Source of the DNA: JAWVFN01 sp963696625
GTDB lineage: Bacteria; Actinomycetota; Thermoleophilia; Solirubrobacterales; 70-9
Assembly: GCA_963696625.1 (NCBI GenBank)
Contig: CAVOKZ010000005.1
Location: 1 to 64,000 of the forward strand
Length of the DNA stretch: 64,000 nt
Direction: 5' to 3'
The notes below the pieces were generated by a model, which saw only the letters and a list, made by a program, of their open reading frames with translations, searched no databases and was not told where the DNA came from. Below are positions 58,710-64,000 of the stretch, piece by piece (the stretch's first letter is position 1; every line of letters starts with the position of its first letter). Made by a program: the position numbers and the translations under genes.

Positions 58710-60791
58710 GTGCTCGCGAAAGACGGCAACTTCAGGGACCTGATCACCCAGGATCGCCAGTTCCGGGTGCCCCTTTACCAGCGCCATTACAAGTGGAACC
58801 GTGCCAACCAAGAGACACTTTGGCGCGACGTCCTCGAGCAGTACACCGCGCTCGGGGACGGTGGGTCGAGCACCCCCGAGCACTTCATCGGGAGCATCGT
58901 TGCCGTGGAGTTGCCGCCTGACCCGCTCCGCGACTTTCGGCACTTTCGGATCGTCGACGGGCAGCAGCGAATCATCACGCTGTCGGTCGCGTTCGCTGCG
59001 CTGCGGGACGTGGCGGCCGAGGGGGACGAGTCGCAGCGAGCGCGACTAAACGGGAAGTACCTCGTCAACGCGACCGAAGAGCCGGGCTCGGAGTTCTGGG
59101 CACGCCTCGTTCCGGGCGATGAGGATGCCGGCGCCTATTGGACGATTCTTACGGACCCAGACGCCGCCGACGGTCATACGCCGATCGGTGCGGCCTATCG
59201 CTTCTTTCATTCGGAGATCGAGGCCATGCGGGACGGCGAAACACTGACGCCGGAGACGCTGGCCACGGCGCTTGGCTCACGCCTCTCGCTGGTCTTCGTG
59301 ACGGTTGGTCAGGACGAGCGGCCCCACAAGATTTTCGAGTCCATCAACGCGACCGGGGTCGCTCTGACGGAGGGAGACCTCCTGCGCAACTACCTGTTCA
59401 TGAACCTGGGTAGCCGCACAGACGCTGTGTACACCCAGCATTGGCGGCCGCTTGAGCAGCTGCTCGGGGACGCGCTCGAAGAGTTGGTTCGGGATGACGT
59501 GCAGGCTGAGGGTCGGTTTGTAAAGCGCAACGAGGTTTACCGCACGCATGTTGCGGAACTCGAAGCGCATGCCGACCAGCCCGGCTATCTCGACTTCCTG
59601 GAGAACCGTGTCAAGGAGCTGAGACGGCGTGGTCGCTATTACCGAGCATTCCTGTGGCCTGACGACGTCGAGATGGCTTCGGAGCTCGGTCTTCTCGAAG
59701 AAGAGCAACAGCACCTGGCGTTCCTGCGGAGTTGGGGTGCCGGGACGGCGTATCCGCTACTTCTGCGAATTTACGACCGCGTCGATGCCGGACGAGTCGA
59801 ACATGAGGAAGCCGCAAACTGCCTGGAGTACCTGGAGTCATTTCTCGTCCGGCGCCATCTCGCCGGCGTTCCGACCAACGTTCTGAACCGCCTCTTTTTG
59901 GGCCTGATCGATGCGCTTCCTGAGGCTGAACCGGTTGATGAGGCGCTGCGCCTTGAACTCTCCCGAGATGGCCGCTGGCCGTCGGATGAGGAGGTAAGGG
60001 ACGGCGTCTTCACCAAGCAGTTCTACGGTCGCGGCCGTCCGAACCAGCAAAAGCTGGTTCTTGAGCGTCTCGAGGCATATCTGCGCGCCGAAGTGGAGGT
60101 CGACTTCGACGCATCTACGCTTTCGATTGAGCACGTTCTCCCGCAGACGATGAGCGCCCAGTGGCGCCAGCGGCTGCAGGAAGACGGCAACGATCCCGAT
60201 GGGGTCTTCGCGCGATGGGGACACGGACTGGGCAATCTGACCTTGACGGCCTTCAACTCCCAACTCTCCAACAACCTCATCGAGAGAAAGCAGGAGATCC
60301 TGAGTGACTCGGAGCTCAGGCTCAATGAGCCAATTGTCGACGTCGAGCGCTGGGGCGTAGCCGAGATCGAAGCCCGAGCCGGGTGGCTCGCTGGGATTGC
60401 GATCGAGTCCTGGAGTCCGCCGATCCCCGGCATCGCCACGCCGCCCGCGGGCTTCGACTGGAGTCCGATTGATCAGGCCGTCGCTGCCATCCCGATGGGA
60501 CGTTGGACCTCGTATGGCGACCTAGCAGAGCTTGGGGGCACCGCGGCGATGCCGACAGCCCAGCACTTGGCGTCTCATGATGGTCCTCAGAAGGCCTATC
60601 GCGTCCTCGGCGGCGACGGTGCAGTGCGCCCGGGGTTCGCCTGGCCCGACCCGGCCGACACCCGAGATCCCGTCGAGGTTCTGACCGGCGAAGGCGTTGA
60701 GTTCGACCTCGATGGCGGGGCAAACCAGGCGCAGCGGCTCCGTGTCGCCGATCTGTTGAGCCTGCTTGGAGAGGACCCTGACGGCGAGTAG
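58710..60791 (+). CDS. GmrSD-like (DUF262-DUF1524) protein fused to an alkyltransferase-like domain
   Basis: 693 aa. (1) DUF262/ParB-like fold: FRVPLYQRHYKWNRANQET and IVDGQQRIITLSVAFAAL (DGQQR at 83-87), the nucleotide-using half of GmrS. (2) Helical linker. (3) DUF1524 HNH-like nuclease: STLSIEHVLPQTMSAQW (His about 475), GNLTLTAFNSQLSNN, the GmrD half. (4) From about 583 an MGMT/ATL domain: FDWSPIDQAVAAIPMGRWTS and YGDLAELGG, then KAYRVLGGDG at 628-637 where alkyltransferases have PCHRVV; the reactive Cys is Ala, so it can bind but not repair alkylguanine. GmrSD enzymes restrict glucosylated phage DNA. AGGAGG before GTG 58710; TAGACT at 58677-58682. Confidence 0.85.
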   Translation: MLAKDGNFRDLITQDRQFRVPLYQRHYKWNRANQETLWRDVLEQYTALGDGGSSTPEHFIGSIVAVELPPDPLRDFRHFRIVDGQQRIITLSVAFAALRDVAAEGDESQRARLNGKYLVNATEEPGSEFWARLVPGDEDAGAYWTILTDPDAADGHTPIGAAYRFFHSEIEAMRDGETLTPETLATALGSRLSLVFVTVGQDERPHKIFESINATGVALTEGDLLRNYLFMNLGSRTDAVYTQHWRPLEQLLGDALEELVRDDVQAEGRFVKRNEVYRTHVAELEAHADQPGYLDFLENRVKELRRRGRYYRAFLWPDDVEMASELGLLEEEQQHLAFLRSWGAGTAYPLLLRIYDRVDAGRVEHEEAANCLEYLESFLVRRHLAGVPTNVLNRLFLGLIDALPEAEPVDEALRLELSRDGRWPSDEEVRDGVFTKQFYGRGRPNQQKLVLERLEAYLRAEVEVDFDASTLSIEHVLPQTMSAQWRQRLQEDGNDPDGVFARWGHGLGNLTLTAFNSQLSNNLIERKQEILSDSELRLNEPIVDVERWGVAEIEARAGWLAGIAIESWSPPIPGIATPPAGFDWSPIDQAVAAIPMGRWTSYGDLAELGGTAAMPTAQHLASHDGPQKAYRVLGGDGAVRPGFAWPDPADTRDPVEVLTGEGVEFDLDGGANQAQRLRVADLLSLLGEDPDGE

Positions 60792-60866
60792 CCCAAGGGT
60801 CCAATTTGTTTGGAAGCTGCAACTTAAAAGGGTGAACCTGACGCGCCGTGGCCATGGGCCCGATTC

Positions 60867-63800
60867 ATGCCGCTCGCATCGCTACAACGTCTGGATCAGA
60901 TGACCCTCGATGCCGACTTCAGCGCCAAGCTGTCCGCCGACCGGGACGTGATCGTGCCGGTAGTCGGCGCGGGGCTTGCACGGGAAGCGGGTATGCCCGA
61001 CGAGCCTGGACTGGCGGCGGCGTTCGCTGAAGCCGCCGGAGCCGATCTCGGGGCGGTGAGCCTGGAGGAATGCGCGGAGCAAATCGCCGAGGCGCGCGGC
61101 GAGGACGCGATGCATGAACTTGCCGCCGAGGTTCTCGCCGGTTTCGAGACGAGGTCCACTCCAGTTCTGGAACTCCTCGCCCGGTGCCCGACTCGAAGGC
61201 TGGTGACGACGAATTACGACGACGCCGTCGAATTGGCGGTGAAGTCGGCTGGGCTCACCCCTGTCTCGTTGCAGCCGACCGATGTGGAGTCGCTTAGACA
61301 ACCGAAGGCGCGCGAGGTGCATGTCATCCACATCCACGGCTCGCTAGCTGATCGCGAGCGCCTCATCGTGTCCCGGTCCGATCGCCAGCGCGCGATGCGC
61401 GATCCCCATTACGCCCACTTCGTCAGCCACATCGCCAGCTCGCACAGGTTGCTTTTTCTCGGCTTTCGCCTCGGCGAGAACGAGGTTCCGCTGCGCACTC
61501 AGCTTCAGTGGGTCCAGTCGCTCTACCGAAGCGAGGATCCACACCTCCTGCTGTTGCCGGCCGGCGGTGGCCGGTCAGATCTGGATCAGATGATCGCGGA
61601 TCAAGTGGTCGACGTGTGCTGGTACGAACTCGACCCGGACCATAAGAGCGTCGGCCGGGCAGCCTTGATCCTGGCGCCACGCGCCGTCACCACCGAGCAC
61701 GCATTTCGATGCCAGGTCGACCCGGAAGCTCTAAGCGATTACTTCACCCCGCCAGTGCTGATTCGTCGTGAAGGCGACAAAGAGGACAACGACCCAAAGA
61801 CCGCAGCAATCCTGGCCGAGCTCTACGGTGGTGTCAAAGAGGTCACCGACCTCCCCGAGGCTCAAAGGAGCCTGCTTGTGGCACCTCCTGGCTTCGGGAA
61901 GTCGGAAGCCCTACTACGTTGCGGGACTTCTCTCGACGAAGGGAGCGCGATTTATGCGTCTTTTTGCTCTCTGCCCGCCCAGATCGAGAAGGACGAGGAC
62001 TTCACGGCTGCCTTCGCGCGGTTTCTGGTGCAGTCAGGGCGGGCCTTCGATGGGAAGACCCGCCCGCCGACCATTGAGGCGTTGGCGGACTCAGCATCCT
62101 CGTTCACCCTTCTCCTCGATGCGTTCGATGAGGTAGCTGTCCCACAGCGGGAAGCGGTCATCCGGACGGTGTTCGAGTGCGCTCGCGAGTGGCCCCACCA
62201 CACTTATGTGATCGCGAGTCGTCCCGTGGCCGAGATCGACGAGCTGCGGCAGGGTTCATTCGTCGAGTTCAACCTCGTGGAGAGTCAATCCTGGGGTCAG
62301 CGGTACCTGGAGAACCGTGGGGTCGACAAGGAAACGATCGAGGCCCTCCTCTTGAACGCGGCGAGCCTTGGATCGCTGATCTCAATTCCGCAGTACGCCA
62401 AGGACCTAGGTGAGTTGCTCGTCTCGGGTGAGGCGATCCCCGAAACAACCGTCGAGCTCATTCTTGGCCGCCAGCGCGCTGCGATTGCCGTGCAATCGAG
62501 TAAGGCGGGGAGGCCGACACAGGAAACCTACGATTGGGTCCAGCGCCTCGCGGTGGCCTTGGAGCTGCGCGGCGAGAATTCGGCCCCGGTTTCAGAGCTG
62601 GCTCAGATCCCGGGTCAGGGTCCGTTCTCGGTAGAAGAGAGGCGGGAGTTGCTCATCCGGTCGACCCTGCTGCGAGACATTCCGGATGAAGCCCAATTCG
62701 CCTCGGGGGTCGTCCAGGAGGCGCTATGTGCAGAGGCGATCCTCAGCGCCGACGATCCGGTTGCAACCTTGCGAGCTGTCGCCCTTGCCGACGTGGGCGG
62801 GGAAGAGATCTTCCGTGCCGACACCGAGCACATGGTGGACCTGGTCTTCGAGGCTGCGGGCGACGAGCTTCGCAGAGAGTTGCGGGGGATCGACCCAATC
62901 CGCTGGGCACGTACCCAAGCTGCCCACGGTCGGAAAGAAGACATCGAGGCAGCGCTGCGGATGCTTCGCGACTTTTACTTCGAGCGCCGGCTCTGGCGCG
63001 CGTGGAGGCAGGACAATCAGCTCCGCGGCTCGGCTCGGACGTTTGAGGTGCTGAACGCTGTTCAGCCCGAGATCCTTACGTCGTGGAAAGAAGAGCTGAT
63101 TGCCGAAACGACCTCAGAGGAGCGGACCGTTCGCGGCAACGCCATCGACCTGCTGCGGGTCATTGGAGCGGATGAGTCCACTGCTCGCTGGCTTTTGCCG
63201 CTGGTGGCCGATGGGGACCCGGTCGTCCGCCGCATCGCTGCGAATGCCGTCGGCGAGTTGCGTCCCGAAGGCGCTTACGGCGCTCTCGCGTCCGCTTGGA
63301 CAGGTGAATCTGATGAACTGGCGCTCGAGGCGATCGGCACGGCAATCCTCGAATTGACCGGGGACGAGGACCTGGCGACGGTTCTACCCCTCCTCGCCAA
63401 CAACCACCGGGGCTGGAGTCGTCTCGGGTTTTGGATCAAGGAACGGGTGACGCCGCAGCTACTGCCGGTCTTCTTTGCTACCGAAGGACTGTCGGTCGAT
63501 GAGAAATTTGACTTGGTCGATGACCTACTGAAGAACAACGACGTTGTATGGAGCGACAGCGATGTGGGAGCGCTCGCTGAATGGGTCATGCGCAATATCG
63601 ACGCCTCCTACAAGCTACGACGCTCCGAGCGACTCGCCGAGCTATGTCGGCGCCACCCTGACGCAGCGCTCGCGGGCGCCGAACGTGGCGTCCCGTCGCC
63701 CGACGGGCTTCGCGGCTTCGACGTCCATTGGCTACTCGAGATCGACGTGGCGCGGCTTGAAGCGGCGATCGCCAGTGGCAGCGCGCTCCCGCTCAAGGAT

Positions 63801-64000
63801 GTAGTGGAGATGAGGAAACGAGCACACGAGGTTGCGCTGCCCGTGCCGGATCCGCTTGCGTCGCAGCCCGACGACGGTCTTGAGGACCTCTTGGTCAGCG
63901 GCGCCATCGACGCGAACAGCTGTCCCGATCCGTGGGCCTTGCGAGGTGAGCTGAATCTCTCCGAGGAAGGGCGGGGGCGCCTGGCGGAGCTAGCTGACGC
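60867..64000 (+). CDS. SIR2-NACHT (STAND) protein, 3' end outside window
   Basis: Open from ATG 60867 to the window end (1044 codons, no stop). (1) SIR2-like domain: VPVVGAGLAREAGMP (GAG at 34-36), LVTTNYDDAVELA (115-123), VIHIHGSL (catalytic-type His 157), LLFLGFRLGENE. (2) NACHT/STAND NTPase: Walker A VAPPGFGKSEALL (338-350), Walker B FTLLLDAFDEV (about 413-423), sensor YVIASRP (447-453). (3) Winged-helix and HEAT-like repeats to the end (TARWLLPLVADGDPVVRRIA and similar). SIR2 fused to STAND modules acts as an NAD-depleting phage sensor (for example Avs5-type). ATG 60900 is an alternative start. 76 bp after the GmrSD-ATL gene, same strand. Confidence 0.88.
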   Translation, partial: MPLASLQRLDQMTLDADFSAKLSADRDVIVPVVGAGLAREAGMPDEPGLAAAFAEAAGADLGAVSLEECAEQIAEARGEDAMHELAAEVLAGFETRSTPVLELLARCPTRRLVTTNYDDAVELAVKSAGLTPVSLQPTDVESLRQPKAREVHVIHIHGSLADRERLIVSRSDRQRAMRDPHYAHFVSHIASSHRLLFLGFRLGENEVPLRTQLQWVQSLYRSEDPHLLLLPAGGGRSDLDQMIADQVVDVCWYELDPDHKSVGRAALILAPRAVTTEHAFRCQVDPEALSDYFTPPVLIRREGDKEDNDPKTAAILAELYGGVKEVTDLPEAQRSLLVAPPGFGKSEALLRCGTSLDEGSAIYASFCSLPAQIEKDEDFTAAFARFLVQSGRAFDGKTRPPTIEALADSASSFTLLLDAFDEVAVPQREAVIRTVFECAREWPHHTYVIASRPVAEIDELRQGSFVEFNLVESQSWGQRYLENRGVDKETIEALLLNAASLGSLISIPQYAKDLGELLVSGEAIPETTVELILGRQRAAIAVQSSKAGRPTQETYDWVQRLAVALELRGENSAPVSELAQIPGQGPFSVEERRELLIRSTLLRDIPDEAQFASGVVQEALCAEAILSADDPVATLRAVALADVGGEEIFRADTEHMVDLVFEAAGDELRRELRGIDPIRWARTQAAHGRKEDIEAALRMLRDFYFERRLWRAWRQDNQLRGSARTFEVLNAVQPEILTSWKEELIAETTSEERTVRGNAIDLLRVIGADESTARWLLPLVADGDPVVRRIAANAVGELRPEGAYGALASAWTGESDELALEAIGTAILELTGDEDLATVLPLLANNHRGWSRLGFWIKERVTPQLLPVFFATEGLSVDEKFDLVDDLLKNNDVVWSDSDVGALAEWVMRNIDASYKLRRSERLAELCRRHPDAALAGAERGVPSPDGLRGFDVHWLLEIDVARLEAAIASGSALPLKDVVEMRKRAHEVALPVPDPLASQPDDGLEDLLVSGAIDANSCPDPWALRGELNLSEEGRGRLAELAD

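Overview
The window is high-GC (roughly 70%) chromosomal DNA from an actinobacterium. The best guess, from gene content and protein resemblance only, is the class Thermoleophilia (Solirubrobacterales and relatives). Reasons: tight operons with ATGA/GTGA start-stop overlaps; frequent GTG and TTG starts; many operon-first genes with a TANNNT hexamer only 6-9 nt upstream of the start codon (leaderless-type promoters); tad-type pilus genes; a gap-pgk-tpiA-gpmI cluster; a cysteine-variant CcmE; and sortase-like LPxTG motifs. No rRNA is present and only one complete tRNA (Gly, CCC) was found.

Layout, 0-42.7 kb (mostly housekeeping core). An IS481-family end with a frameshifted transposase abuts an HD-domain hydrolase. 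Next come tad-like genes ending in a fused TadG-VanY-lytic transglycosylase protein, a MaoC hydratase, a cupredoxin lipoprotein, a crotonase, uvrC-rapZ, an ABC exporter pair and a VOC protein. Then the glycolytic block gap-pgk-tpiA-gpmI, hsp20, tgt, a patatin, a Ser/Thr kinase with a lipoprotein, a phosphoesterase, an M48 protease, rlmH, a VapBC-like cassette that duplicated the 3' end of rlmH, and argS. An LPFTG surface protein, an O-antigen-ligase-like protein, nucleotide-sugar genes, a DUF3556/phytoene-desaturase-like pair and a split cytochrome c maturation set (ccmG-ccmH at 30.4-31.4 kb; ccmE-ccmF-ccmI-like at 37.5-40.4 kb) follow, then secG.

Layout, 42.7-50.8 kb (accretion zone). This holds a 3' fragment of tRNA-Leu, a coiled-coil gene cut by a complete IS21-family element (istA/istB), truncated lipoprotein and integrase genes, nucleotidyltransferase/antitoxin-like pairs, and five copies of a palindromic repeat of about 55 bp that resembles REP/MITE elements. 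These repeats border or break several genes.

Layout, 50.8-64 kb (defence-rich). A 7.4-kb integrative island is bounded by a perfect 43-bp direct repeat derived from the 3' half of a CAU-anticodon tRNA, with its tyrosine integrase at the right end. It carries a ParB-fold protein overlapping an Mrr-type nuclease, and a type II restriction-modification set made of a C5-cytosine methyltransferase, a divergent controller protein and a NotI-family endonuclease. Immediately outside lie a GmrSD-type protein fused to an alkyltransferase-like domain that lacks the active-site cysteine, and a very large SIR2-NACHT (STAND) protein that runs off the window. The ParB/Mrr pair, the GmrSD-ATL fusion and the SIR2-STAND protein are the best candidates for poorly described anti-phage activities.

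Several genes (IS481 transposase, a tad-locus gene, the solute-binding protein signal peptide, TfoX) show apparent single-base frameshifts or small deletions. Some sit in C runs and could be sequencing errors.
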